Source: Glo-17 sp964637835
GTDB taxonomy: Bacteria; Krumholzibacteriota; Krumholzibacteriia; LZORAL124-64-63
DNA: 64,000 bases
Assembly (NCBI GenBank): GCA_964637835.1
Contig: CAZWYF010000014.1
Span: 14,861-78,860 of the forward strand
Direction: 5' to 3'
The position numbers and the translations under genes are program-made. Numbering within the stretch: position 1 is the stretch's first letter; each line of letters opens with the position of its first letter. Below are positions 55,701 to 63,860 of the stretch, piece by piece. The notes beneath the pieces are model-generated. The model searched no databases. It was not told the DNA's origin and saw only the letters and a list, made by a program, of their open reading frames with translations.

Positions 55701-56315
55701 CACGTCGAGGTCGCCCTCCGGTTCGAGGGTCCAGGCGGCATCGCCGTCGTCGGCGGCGGTCGCACCCCCGGTTCCGGCGCCCGCTCGCCGGCGAGACGGT
55801 GGCGGCGCCATGGGCCGCATGCCCACCCGGGGCTGCTCCAGGCCAGTGGTGAAGACGTACTCCGCCACCGCGGTCGCCGTCCCCTCCGCGGTCCAGTCGC
55901 GCAGGGGCACCACCATGCCCGTGCGGGACCGCAGGCGGAAGTCGCGGCCGGCCACCCAGCGCCGCCCCCCGACCACCAGCCGGAAGCTCTCCGGGACGAT
56001 CCCGCCGTGGGCCAGGGCCAGCGGCCGGCGGTCGGCGCCCAGGAGGAAGAACTCCCGCTCGGAGCGGGCGGTGGTCAGGGAATCCGCCATCACGACCGCC
56101 GCGGCCCCCGTGTCGGCCGCAGCCCCCGTGTCGGCCGCGTCCACCGGGTCGGCCGCGTCCACCGGGTCGGCCACCGCGACCGCCGTCACGGCCGTATCCG
56201 CCGCCGTGGCGCGCGCGGACCCGGGCGGGCCGCCCGCCGCCGCCGGCAGCGCGACCAGCGCCAGCAGCAGGCCGGCCGCCAGCGGGCTGCAGGCGTGGCC
56301 GCGGGCTCCGCTCAC
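52737..56315 (-). CDS. Large outer-membrane beta-rich protein of unknown function
   Basis: A 1192-residue exported protein (signal MSGARGHACSPLAAGLLLALVALPA in two parts), not assigned to a known family. After a low-complexity Ala/Asp stretch coded by 18-bp repeats comes FRLVVGGRRWVAGRDFRLRS, then NLRLNISGQLTRDIFVRAQL and DKVLVELTAPRWAATLGDFV, and from about residue 560 onward a long series of amphipathic strands typical of a big barrel, ending LRLESTARF with terminal Phe. The start is GTG 56315 with GGGAGG six bases upstream. It is followed by the Omp85 gene, which may help insert it. Confidence 0.75.
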   Translation of the reverse strand: MSGARGHACSPLAAGLLLALVALPAAAGGPPGSARATAADTAVTAVAVADPVDAADPVDAADTGAAADTGAAAVVMADSLTTARSEREFFLLGADRRPLALAHGGIVPESFRLVVGGRRWVAGRDFRLRSRTGMVVPLRDWTAEGTATAVAEYVFTTGLEQPRVGMRPMAPPPSRRRAGAGTGGATAADDGDAAWTLEPEGDLDVRGSKAVYVSSGSRRELTVDQNLRLNISGQLTRDIFVRAQLTDDNLPVVPEGNTEELQDIDKVLVELTAPRWAATLGDFVAHRDGTLFGGYRRKLQGFSLAARPGSARTEVLFGSPRGRYRTVELRGQESNQGPYFLGAGESGRNLFVVAGSERVSLDGQLLTRGADRDYVIDYVRGTITFTFRQLITAQSLIVVEFEEGEGAYGRTVVGGGGGADFLLGRARGAVGVRITRERDAADRLRTGDLSPEDEAVLAAAGDDELAAVAGGAVQVEPGQGDYTRIEDGEQTRFVFAAEGGDWQVSFFYAGPGRGSYEFTRLTATGVRVYTWVGAGQGAYGVGRLLPLPQSQSLVTTAVAVGDSASAHLHGEWHLSSLDANVLSDRDDGDNQGQAVHVRGRSGALDLAGGELRAVGSFERRDARFAPFLRHKSVHDYEGWGLGARARRAGFLDQRDLELRGDLGWSAGSVGRSLRLDGTVGRLEHGEHLTAQRLGGEGAWQWQGGRGRHAWRQAASEDRDDPLDILRRDQRHRMSWAVGPLQPSAGYRHEMWRDDADTASAGAGDGWRLEELSAGLGSLAGRTWSWELTFTRGLADSLRGDRWQRERDSRTWQGTFTSPRFLGLRAVADATVREVKRPDGQDETTRLGRLEMSGAWPGLGSEWSLGYSVDNSRSEVLAREVVFVGLGEGRYDEAGNFVGEGRGDYDVILAGTDSLVATTAVRADLTWRQDFAPLGEDRLWGAWVSQTRLATEARSRTDDIAGLLLLRPDVVFDEQDAVLGRVDLSEEVTLLRHLRAWDLRWRFDFSEAKDRQFAQGREDRLRREHTATLTWNPTATVSLRLRGGHGFDRRDTDDELNPTQRGYQTLTRRGEVEGSWRPDAGTRLSLALELLGREDAVSGVDQRELALRPSVRWRVAESWSTQAELRLADVRSDEAAGSQRPFFFPTAGTNVETSARISWDPSRYLGFALAYFGRKPGGREWQHDLRLESTARF
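56104..56175. repeat. 18-bp tandem repeats coding an Ala/Asp linker
   Basis: Two copies of an 18-base unit (GCCCCCGTGTCGGCCGCA/G) at 56104-56139, then two of another (TCCACCGGGTCGGCCGCG) at 56140-56175, the last one diverging at its end. They encode ADTGAA and ADPVDA pairs just after the signal peptide. Confidence 0.85.
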
Positions 56316-56337
56316 CGGATACCTCCCAGGCCGGGAA

Positions 56338-57351
56338 TCAGTCGTAGAGGATGCGGAAGACCAGCACGGCGCCCCGCAGGCGATCGCTGATCACCAGCTG
56401 ATCGTCCGGGCCCACGGCCACGTCCACCGGTCCGAGCGGCGTGGCCTGGAGGTCCAGCCCCGGGCCGATGTCCAGGAGCAGCTCGCCACGGGCATCGAGG
56501 ACGTGGACCACGCCCAGCGGTGGGTCGGCCACGAAGATGTTGCCCCAGCGGTCGCGCGCCAGACCCTGGGGCGCCACGAACGGATTGTCGGCGTCGAACG
56601 GACCGCCCCAGGTGGCCTCCCAGTAACCCAGACGGTTGAATCGCTGCAGGCGGCGGTTCCCCCGGTCGGCCACGAGGAAGCCGCCGCTGGCCAGGAAGAC
56701 CACGCCGCTGGGCTCGGAGAACTGCTCGCGATGCGGCCCGGGACCACCCACGCGGGACTGCACGGAGAGGAAGGAGTCCAGCAGGATCACCTGCTCCTCG
56801 CCGCCGTCGGCCACCACCACGCGCCCGTCCACGTCCACGTCGAAGGCGGCGGGCGTGGTGTCGTAGGCCGGGTCGAGGGTCTCGAAATCCACGATCCGGT
56901 CCTGATGGATCCCGTCGAGATCGAAGCGATGCAGCGATCGCCCCCCGATATCCATCACCAGCACCTTGAATCCGTCCACCACCGCATCCACCGGGCGATA
57001 GGGGCGCGACCCGGGATGATCGAACTCGGTCCAGGTCAGGCTCCGCGGGTCCAGGCCGTGGACCTTGCCGCGGGCCTCGTCGCAGATCACCAGCGTGCCG
57101 TCCTCGCCCCAGGCCACCCCCCCCAGCCCCTCGAAGGGGAAGTAGGGCTGGGTCCGCTCGTTCTCGAACAGGTAGAGCAGCTTCACTCCCACGGGCGTCG
57201 CGCCGGCTCGCGGCGCCGGCGCCGGCGGCGGCTCGCCAGCCGCCGGGCCGTCGTGAGGGCTGCCAGCGCAGCCGACGAGCCCGGCCGCCAGCAGGCCGGC
57301 CAGCAGGGCGCCGGTCGCGAACGAGATCCCGGCCAGGACACGTCCACTCAT
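56338..57351 (-). CDS. NHL/beta-propeller lipoprotein
   Basis: Predicted lipoprotein of 337 residues from ATG 57351. The lipobox is LVGC with Cys28 after a hydrophobic core (GALLAGLLAAGLVGC). A Pro/Ala linker leads to a six-bladed NHL-type propeller: repeated GVAWGEDGTLVICDEARGKV, DVDVDGRVVVADGGEEQVIL, GVVFLASGGFLVADRGNRRL, GLARDRWGNIFVADPPLG and DVAVGPDDQLVISDRLRGAV. Such domains bind proteins or sugars. It starts one base after the stop of the upstream gene, so it belongs to the surface operon. Confidence 0.82.
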   Translation of the reverse strand: MSGRVLAGISFATGALLAGLLAAGLVGCAGSPHDGPAAGEPPPAPAPRAGATPVGVKLLYLFENERTQPYFPFEGLGGVAWGEDGTLVICDEARGKVHGLDPRSLTWTEFDHPGSRPYRPVDAVVDGFKVLVMDIGGRSLHRFDLDGIHQDRIVDFETLDPAYDTTPAAFDVDVDGRVVVADGGEEQVILLDSFLSVQSRVGGPGPHREQFSEPSGVVFLASGGFLVADRGNRRLQRFNRLGYWEATWGGPFDADNPFVAPQGLARDRWGNIFVADPPLGVVHVLDARGELLLDIGPGLDLQATPLGPVDVAVGPDDQLVISDRLRGAVLVFRILYD

Positions 57352-57352
57352 C

Positions 57353-58162
57353 TCAGAAGCTCCACGTGCAGCTGGCACGGGCCTGGGGGTCGGGCAGCGG
57401 TGCGGAGACCTCCAGCGCCAGATCGGCGCCCAGGACGCGGGCGCCCAGGGCCGGCTCGCCAGGCTCGCGCCCATCGCCGTTGCGCACGGCGTCGAAGACC
57501 GAGACCGCCCGGTTGAGGATGGCGAAGAGGATCATCAGGTCGCGGCGGTCGTAGGCCTCGTTGGCGTCGGCGCGCAGGATCTGGTAATCGCGGCGGAAGT
57601 CCTCGCTGCGCCACTGCCACTGCTGGTCCTCGCCCGGCGGCGGCGGCGCCGGCTCGCCGAAGGCGCGGGCCTCGCGCAGCTGCGACTCGTACCAGGCGTC
57701 GCTGTCCAGGTAGCGACCCACCGACTGCCAGTAGCTGTCGGCATGCTCGCCCCCGGTGCCGGCGTAGATGCCGGCCCAGCTGCGGTAGTCGTCGGAGAGG
57801 TTGTCGGCGTGACGGTCGAAGCCCAGGTAGGCCCCCCAGACGGCGGCCTCGATGCCCACCATGATCAGCGCCTTGCTCCGCTCGCCGTTGTAGAACTGCC
57901 CCGCCCCGGGCACCAGCAGCGACAGCCCGCCGGCGGCCAGGCGCCGCCTCGTGGACGACGGCCCGGCCCGATCCTCCGCCGCCGCCGACGCCACGGTGAA
58001 CTCGTCGTTGCCGCCGATCTCCTGGGCGCCGATCCAGCCGCGCCAGTCCTCGCGATCGAGGAAGTCGCCCTTGCTGGCCGGCGCGACGACCTCTGCCGTG
58101 GCCAGGCTCGCCACCACCAGCAGGCAGCCCAGCATCAGCAGTCCCTTGTCCGCTCGCCTCAC
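57353..58162 (-). CDS. DUF5683-like exported protein (copy 1)
   Basis: A 269-residue protein with signal peptide (LLMLGCLLVVASLATAE) and the central motif GLSLLVPGAGQFYNGERSKA followed by hydrophobic residues, as in DUF5683-like proteins of the Bacteroidota/FCB group. The middle is charged and Tyr/Asp-rich (YRSWAGIYAGTGGEHADSYW), a second hydrophobic helix (LMILFAILNRAVSVFDAVR) follows, and it ends SCTWSF. It is clearly related to the next upstream gene. The start is GTG 58162 with GAGGGG seven bases upstream. Function unknown. Confidence 0.72.
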   Translation of the reverse strand: MRRADKGLLMLGCLLVVASLATAEVVAPASKGDFLDREDWRGWIGAQEIGGNDEFTVASAAAEDRAGPSSTRRRLAAGGLSLLVPGAGQFYNGERSKALIMVGIEAAVWGAYLGFDRHADNLSDDYRSWAGIYAGTGGEHADSYWQSVGRYLDSDAWYESQLREARAFGEPAPPPPGEDQQWQWRSEDFRRDYQILRADANEAYDRRDLMILFAILNRAVSVFDAVRNGDGREPGEPALGARVLGADLALEVSAPLPDPQARASCTWSF

Positions 58163-58175
58163 GTCAACACCCCTC

Positions 58176-59114
58176 TCAGAACGAGATCGTGGCGCCCATG
58201 ACGCCCCGGGAGAAGCCCACCGGCTCGACGAAGAAGTTCACCTCGTGGCCGCTCACGTCCAGGCGCGATGGCTCGCCACCGCCGCCGCCGTCGCCGAAGA
58301 GCAGGCCCTCGAGGTACGCCACCTGCAGGACGCTGAAGACCCGGAAGGCGACGCTCAGATAGATGAAGCGGTCGCGCCTGGCATAGTAGTCGTTGCTCTC
58401 CTGACGCAGGTCGCGATAGATCTCGCGGTTGCGGCTGGTGCGCGCGTCGCCCAGGTTGGCGATGTCGATCTCGGTGGTGTCGAGGAACTCGCGCGGATCG
58501 GTGAAGTCGTCCCAGCCGAAGACGAACTGCTCCCACTTGCCCAGGTTCTCGTAGTACTCGCGACGGTCGGCGGCCTCGGAGACCCACAGGGGGATATTGG
58601 TGTAGCCGTCGTAGCCGAAGTACTCGCTGCCCACGCCCACCACGTCGGTGTAGTCGAAGTTGGCGTCGGGGCGGTCGAGGTACGCGCTGTCGTAGGCCGC
58701 ATCCAGCTTCCCGAGGAACCAGTGCTCGTCGGCGAAGGCGAAGTACTCGTCCTTCTTGTCGTCCCCCTTGCCGGCGCTGTGGGCGGCGCCGTACCAGGAC
58801 GCCGCGTCCAGCGCGATCTGCAGGAATCCGCGCTTGTGTCCCAGGTAGACCTCGCCCGCTCCCGGCAGCACCAGCGACATCAGCATGGGGATGGCCGGGG
58901 AACGACCGCCGCCACCGACGCGCGGTCCCACCGCGGTGCCCCCGACGTCGGCCTGCCAGTCGCGCGTGTCGGCCGGCAGCTCGCCGGTCAGCCGCGCGAC
59001 CTCCAGGTCCGCCTGGTGCAGCAGGAAGTCCGGACTGCCCGCGGTGGCCGGACCGGCCAGCGCCGCGGTGAGCAATCCCAGGCCCAGCAGGGCCGCCAGT
59101 CGCCTCGTCGGCAT
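58176..59114 (-). CDS. DUF5683-like exported protein (copy 2)
   Basis: A 312-residue exported protein (signal LAALLGLGLLTAALAGPATAG) with the same plan as its neighbour: MSLVLPGAGEVYLGHKRGFL, a Tyr/Asp-rich central part (DAAYDSAYLDRPDANFDYTD), a helix IYLSVAFRVFSVLQVAYLEG, and a final MGATISF. The shared PGAGxxYxGxxxxxxL signature and last-residue Phe suggest gene duplication. It lies 13 bases before copy 1 and 26 bases after the M6 protease gene. Confidence 0.72.
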   Translation of the reverse strand: MPTRRLAALLGLGLLTAALAGPATAGSPDFLLHQADLEVARLTGELPADTRDWQADVGGTAVGPRVGGGGRSPAIPMLMSLVLPGAGEVYLGHKRGFLQIALDAASWYGAAHSAGKGDDKKDEYFAFADEHWFLGKLDAAYDSAYLDRPDANFDYTDVVGVGSEYFGYDGYTNIPLWVSEAADRREYYENLGKWEQFVFGWDDFTDPREFLDTTEIDIANLGDARTSRNREIYRDLRQESNDYYARRDRFIYLSVAFRVFSVLQVAYLEGLLFGDGGGGGEPSRLDVSGHEVNFFVEPVGFSRGVMGATISF

Positions 59115-59140
59115 GGAAGGTCCTCCCTCCCGGCCGGCGC

Positions 59141-62100
59141 TCAGCGCGCCACGGCCAGGGTCTTGACCTCGGTGGCCACGTCGCCGGCCGCCCGCTCACG
59201 GGTCAGCCGCACCACGTAGAGCCCGGAGGCCACGTCCAGATCCAGGGTGAACTCGTTGACGCGGCCGGCCTGCGGCCCCAGACGGGCCTCGAGCACCGGC
59301 TCGCCCTGCAGGTTGTAGACCGCCAGCTCGGCCTCGCGGTCGGTGGCGCTGAAGAAGCGCACGCTCAGGTCGCGGCCCGTCATGGGATTGGGATAGACCA
59401 CCACGTTCTCGGCCTCGGCCGCGGCCACTCCGCCCTCCGACACCGCGCGGGCCAGCCCCATGGGGCCCAGCCGCTGCGGGCCACCGCCCGGACCCCACCA
59501 AGCCGCCGTGGCCGGTCCCTCCTCGCCGACCGGCAGGCTGCGGGCCGTCGCCAGGGCCAGGCGGCCATGGGTCAGGCGGCGGTCCAGGGGTGGACCGGCC
59601 AGGCCGCCGGCATCGGCCAGGGTCAGGGAGACCTCCCCGGTCGCCACCGGCACCACCGCCAGGCCAGGATCTCCCGCGCCGCCGAAGCGCCAGGGCGTGC
59701 GGCCCACCGTGCGGCCGGCGCCGTCGACCACCAGCAGGTGGCCGCGGGCGGTGGCGAAGGCCAGCTCGTTGGCCGGACCGCCCGCGAGATCGGCCACCAC
59801 CAGCGGACCGGTGATCCGGGTGCTGTCCGGCAGCGGGAAGAGGTCGTGCACGTCGGTGGGAAAGCCGGTCAGCAGGGTGCCGTCGTCCTGCCAGGCGAGG
59901 AGCCGCGCCGCGGTGGCGGCCACCACGTCGTGGAAACCGTCGCCGTCGAGGTCGGCCACCGCCGGCTCGCAGGCCAGCGCCTCGCCGGGATCGGGCCAGT
60001 CGGTGGGCGCCCAGTTGCCGGCCGCATCGATCTGCCAGGCTCCCTGCAGGCCCTCGGGGCCGAAGGCCAGCAGACGCCAGCCATTGCCCGTCGGCACCAG
60101 CGCCGGCTGCACCGGATCCGCGAGACGACCGTTCCAGGCGGTGCCCCCGGCGCCGAAGCCCGCGGCCGTGACCGGCTGCAGTCGCCAGCCGCCTGCATGC
60201 ATGAACAGCACGCTGCTGCCGGCCGGACCGGTCAGGACGCGCAGCGGGGCCACGAGCCGGGCGCTGCCCAGGCCGGCCACCGGCAGGGGACCGTCGACCA
60301 CCTGGGCGTCGCGATCGAGGAGCCAGGCGTCGCCGGCCTGGTCCACCAGGCAGACCAGGGGCGCGGCCCCGGACACCGGCACCGGCTGCGGTCCGGTCTG
60401 CAGGCCCTCGCCCAGGGTGGCGCTCGCCACCCCGACCATGGCGTCGGCGCGCGCCTCGAGGAACCACACCTGGCCATCGCGGGCGCCGACCGCCAGCATC
60501 TCGGCTCCCGCATGGGACACCACCGCGGGCAGACCCGCCAGCGGGGCATCGATCCGGGCCGCGGCGCCGGGCGGCAGGTTCACGCCGCCGTCGTACGCGG
60601 CGACGCCGTCGGCAGTCCAGGCGAAGATGGTGGTGGGCGCGTCCTCTCGCGGCCGGTCCGCCGCGACGACCACCCGGCCGGGGCCGTCCACCCGCGCCAG
60701 GCTCGTCACCGTCGCCGGATCCAGCCCGCGCGGGGCCGGCTGCTCGGCCGTTCCCGCCAGCGGCAGCACTGCCGGCCAGCCCGCCGCCACCGGCTCCAGC
60801 GAGGCCCGCAGGGAGAGCACGGCGCCGTGGGCCTGGCCATCGTCGGCGATGTCCCGCACGTGCAGGCCGGTGAAGGACCGGTCGAAGCCGCGGCTGGTGG
60901 GTCGGCCCGCGCCCTCGGGCAGGATCTCCAGGTATCCCGCCTCGTTCCACGGCGAGAAGGGATCGCGGTCGCTACCGTACCAGCCCAGCACGTAGGCATC
61001 CAGGACGCCGATGTCCTGGATGCCGTCGGCCTCCAGGAGCTTCAGGCCGTCGCCGAACTCGTTGATGGTGTTGAGCGCCAGACCGTTCTCGATGCGGTCC
61101 ATGTCCGCGTGCCAGGCCAGCATCCCGCCCTCCGGCAGGAAGTAGTCGTAGTAGCCGGTGTTGATGCCCTCGATGCCACGCCGGTCGCCGGCGAGGTAGA
61201 GCACCACGCCGGTGTTCAGATCGGTGTCGGTCTTGAAGTAGAGGCCGCCGTAGTTCGTCTGCGGATCGTAGGGATCGTACGGCGTGTCCTCCACGCCGCG
61301 CGGCACCCAGCGGTTCTCCAGCAGGAAGAACTCGCGGGACGACATTCCCCCCAGCAGCACCTGCGGCTGCTCGAGGTCGAACGCGTTGCCGGCCACCTGG
61401 TTGTGCAGGGAGTAGCGATCCCGCGGGACCCCCACCGCCGGCAGCTTCACCGTCTGGCCCTCGCCGCCGGTGACGTGCTCGGTCTCCACCCAGCCGAGGA
61501 ACCACTTGCACCACGCCGACAGAGACGGCGGCAGGATGCCGGTGACCGCCTCGCCCACCAGTTCGCCCGTCTCCTCGTCCTCGTAGCCCAGGGTGGCGGC
61601 CAGATTGGTGCCCGAGTCCATGAGGTCCCAGACGCCGCAGCTGGTCAGGCCCGTGGTGGCGTCGTAGACGTCGGGCAGGCCCAGGGCGTGGCCGAACTCG
61701 TGGTACAGGGCGGCGGCGATGGAACCCTTGAAGCCGTCCTGGGTGGTGGTCTCGGGGATCACCGAGCACTCGGAGAGCTGGCCGCCGGTGATGGCCTGCG
61801 GCTCGCCCAGCGTCACGAAGAAGGTGGGGATGTCGTTGGGCGAATCCTGGTTGATGTCGCTCTGCCAGTCGCTGCCGGCGTGGGCGAAGATGATGTAGGT
61901 CAGGTCGTCGTCGTCGTCGTAGTCCGAGAGTTCCGCCGAGCCGTCGGCCTGGGTGCCGGCGTCCGTGGCGGTGATCATGTCGCGGACCAGGGACTCCAGC
62001 CCCTCCAGGGTCCAGAACTGACCGGCGCCCGGCCCGTAGTCCGCCACGTCGGAGAGCTGGTAGCTGTCGCGGTCGCCCTCCGGCAGCACCCGCGACTCGA

Positions 62101-62680
62101 TGTGCAGGCGCCCTCCGGACTGGAACTGGTAGTACTCCGCCAGGCCCCGCAGGTGCGACTGGAAGAACGCCTTGTCGTGAGGCTCGGGATCGATCTGAAG
62201 CGGCTCGTCGGGCGGGAACCGGGGCTCGAAGAAGAAGTCGCCGTCCGGGGCCATGGTCACCAGGTCCGGCTCGCGGTTGGTCTCGAAGGAGATGCGGACC
62301 AGCAGGATGCGCAGGGTGTCCACGCCCGCCCGGGCGACCTTGCCGTGGGGATCGGCGAGGCGCGCGGCGCCCAGGCCGCGCTCGCTCAGCCAGGCGGCAC
62401 CGCGCCTGGAGAGATGCTGCTCCCCCAGCAGGTCGTGCACCTGGTGCCACCGCTGGTGGGCGATGCGCTGGCGACGCAGCTCGGCTTCGACCTTCCGCGC
62501 CCCCTCCGGGCTGCGGGCCAGTTCGGACCAGCTCAGCTTCTGGACCGGCAGGCGGCCAGGATGCTCGGGGCGCTCGGCGGCGACGGCGGCGGCGAAGCCG
62601 AGCCCGAGGATGGCCAGGAACGCCACCACCCGCGGCGACCAGCGGCGCTGCGGGACCGGATGCCGATGACGACGGGGCAC
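59141..62680 (-). CDS. Secreted M6-family metalloprotease with C-terminal sorting domain
   Basis: Exported zinc protease of the immune-inhibitor-A type. I start at GTG 62680 (1179 residues), since AAGGAG lies five bases upstream. Residues 13-35 form a signal peptide; the catalytic motif HEFGHALGLPDVYD has His327, Glu328, His331. After the protease part (to about 640) come beta-propeller-like repeats including an FG-GAP-type calcium motif (AVADLDGDGFHDVVAAT). The last 85 residues are a YPNP-type secretion tail (VVVYPNPMTGRDLSVRFFSA ... GLYVVRLTRE ... VKTLAVAR), like T9SS type A domains. This suggests export to the cell surface by a type IX-like system. Confidence 0.88.
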   Translation of the reverse strand: MPRRHRHPVPQRRWSPRVVAFLAILGLGFAAAVAAERPEHPGRLPVQKLSWSELARSPEGARKVEAELRRQRIAHQRWHQVHDLLGEQHLSRRGAAWLSERGLGAARLADPHGKVARAGVDTLRILLVRISFETNREPDLVTMAPDGDFFFEPRFPPDEPLQIDPEPHDKAFFQSHLRGLAEYYQFQSGGRLHIESRVLPEGDRDSYQLSDVADYGPGAGQFWTLEGLESLVRDMITATDAGTQADGSAELSDYDDDDDLTYIIFAHAGSDWQSDINQDSPNDIPTFFVTLGEPQAITGGQLSECSVIPETTTQDGFKGSIAAALYHEFGHALGLPDVYDATTGLTSCGVWDLMDSGTNLAATLGYEDEETGELVGEAVTGILPPSLSAWCKWFLGWVETEHVTGGEGQTVKLPAVGVPRDRYSLHNQVAGNAFDLEQPQVLLGGMSSREFFLLENRWVPRGVEDTPYDPYDPQTNYGGLYFKTDTDLNTGVVLYLAGDRRGIEGINTGYYDYFLPEGGMLAWHADMDRIENGLALNTINEFGDGLKLLEADGIQDIGVLDAYVLGWYGSDRDPFSPWNEAGYLEILPEGAGRPTSRGFDRSFTGLHVRDIADDGQAHGAVLSLRASLEPVAAGWPAVLPLAGTAEQPAPRGLDPATVTSLARVDGPGRVVVAADRPREDAPTTIFAWTADGVAAYDGGVNLPPGAAARIDAPLAGLPAVVSHAGAEMLAVGARDGQVWFLEARADAMVGVASATLGEGLQTGPQPVPVSGAAPLVCLVDQAGDAWLLDRDAQVVDGPLPVAGLGSARLVAPLRVLTGPAGSSVLFMHAGGWRLQPVTAAGFGAGGTAWNGRLADPVQPALVPTGNGWRLLAFGPEGLQGAWQIDAAGNWAPTDWPDPGEALACEPAVADLDGDGFHDVVAATAARLLAWQDDGTLLTGFPTDVHDLFPLPDSTRITGPLVVADLAGGPANELAFATARGHLLVVDGAGRTVGRTPWRFGGAGDPGLAVVPVATGEVSLTLADAGGLAGPPLDRRLTHGRLALATARSLPVGEEGPATAAWWGPGGGPQRLGPMGLARAVSEGGVAAAEAENVVVYPNPMTGRDLSVRFFSATDREAELAVYNLQGEPVLEARLGPQAGRVNEFTLDLDVASGLYVVRLTRERAAGDVATEVKTLAVAR

Positions 62681-62696
62681 GGGAACTCCTTCCACC

Positions 62697-62721
62697 GCCC
62701 CCCGGCGCGGAGCCGGGGGGC
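62697..62721 (-). terminator. 10-bp hairpin after porV
   Basis: GCCCCCCGGC (62697-62706) and GCCGGGGGGC (62712-62721) pair perfectly around GCGGA. It lies between the porV stop and the M6 protease start, 70 bases past porV. No U-run follows, so it may only reduce readthrough. Confidence 0.5.
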
Positions 62722-62790
62722 GCGGGGTCGGTCACGGATCACGGGCGGCAGGGGACCGCCCCGGCGCGCCGGCGCGGCGCGCCCGCACGG

Positions 62791-63813
62791 TTACCAGCGG
62801 TAGCCGAGGGAGAAGCGGCTGACGCGGTCCAGGCCCTCGGCCTGGGGCACGGAGGCGAAGTCGAACTTGATGGCCTCGCCGAGCCACTTCTTGAGGTCGA
62901 CGCCGAAGCCGAAGGTGTAGTCGGTGATGTCGCCATAGTCCGCGCTCTTGTAGCCGACACGCAGGAAGAGGGAGCGGTCGTAGTTCCACTCCGCGCCCAC
63001 GCCCCACTCCTCCTGGTCGGTCTCGAAGCCGAAGACGTAGTCGTCCTCGTCCCACTTGTAGAGCGGCAGCTGGAAGTCGCCCACCAGCAGGACCCCCATG
63101 TACTCGCTCTGGAAGATGCCGTAGGCCGCGCCCACGGTGAACTTGCGCGGCATGGGGTCGGCCTGGTCGGCGTCGACGTGCTTGATATCGGGGCCGATGT
63201 TGGCCACGGCGGCCGCCAGGTTCAGGCGCGCGGCGGGAACCTTCCAGAGCACGCCCAGGTCGAAGCCGAAGCTGTCGCCCGAACCGCCGGAGCGGTCCTG
63301 TAGCACCGAGTCCTCGGCCAGCTTGTCGCGGAAGTACTTCACGCCGAAGCCCATGCCCAGGTTGGGCGTCAGCTTCAGGGCGTAGTTGGCCTGCAGGACG
63401 TACTCGTAGCTCGAGAAGGTGCCGGTCTGGTTGCCCTGCTCGTCGGTGGCGATCTGCTCGCCCATGTCCAGGTAGGTGACGCTGGCGGCGAAGGCGCCGT
63501 TCGTGCCCGTCTCGCTGGCGTAGCCGGCCCAGGTCAGGGCAATGTCGTCGGCCAGGCCCTCGGCCAGCGCCGAGTACATCAGCTGCAGGTCGTTGGGATC
63601 GGGGCGGTCGCCCAGGAAGGCCAGGCCGCCGGGGTTGAACCAGGTGGCGGTGGCGTCCTGCGCGAGCGCCGAACCAGCCTCGCCCAGCGCGTTGTAGCGC
63701 GCGCCGATGGGGAACGAGAGGACGATGGCGCCCGCGCCCGAGCCCGCCAGCGCGGGCAAGGCGCTGCCGAGGATGAGTGCACCCAGCAGGGTGGCCGTGA
63801 GAATCCGCTTCAT
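62791..63813 (-). CDS. porV: PorV/PorQ-family outer-membrane protein
   Basis: A 340-residue FadL-like barrel of the PorV (LptO) group, which in Bacteroidota shuttles type IX cargo to the attachment complex. Signal peptide residues 1-23 (LGALILGSALPALAG), then the diagnostic start GARYNALGEAGSALAQDATATWFNPGGLA, and a series of outer-membrane strands ending SRFSLGYRW with terminal Trp. It is downstream of a gene ending in a FlgD-like tail and upstream of the M6 protease. PorV and PorQ cannot be separated firmly by sequence alone. Confidence 0.85.
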   Translation of the reverse strand: MKRILTATLLGALILGSALPALAGSGAGAIVLSFPIGARYNALGEAGSALAQDATATWFNPGGLAFLGDRPDPNDLQLMYSALAEGLADDIALTWAGYASETGTNGAFAASVTYLDMGEQIATDEQGNQTGTFSSYEYVLQANYALKLTPNLGMGFGVKYFRDKLAEDSVLQDRSGGSGDSFGFDLGVLWKVPAARLNLAAAVANIGPDIKHVDADQADPMPRKFTVGAAYGIFQSEYMGVLLVGDFQLPLYKWDEDDYVFGFETDQEEWGVGAEWNYDRSLFLRVGYKSADYGDITDYTFGFGVDLKKWLGEAIKFDFASVPQAEGLDRVSRFSLGYRW

Positions 63814-63860
63814 CGATCCATGACCTCCGTTGGCAGTCTCCAGGGACGACCGCGGTCGCC

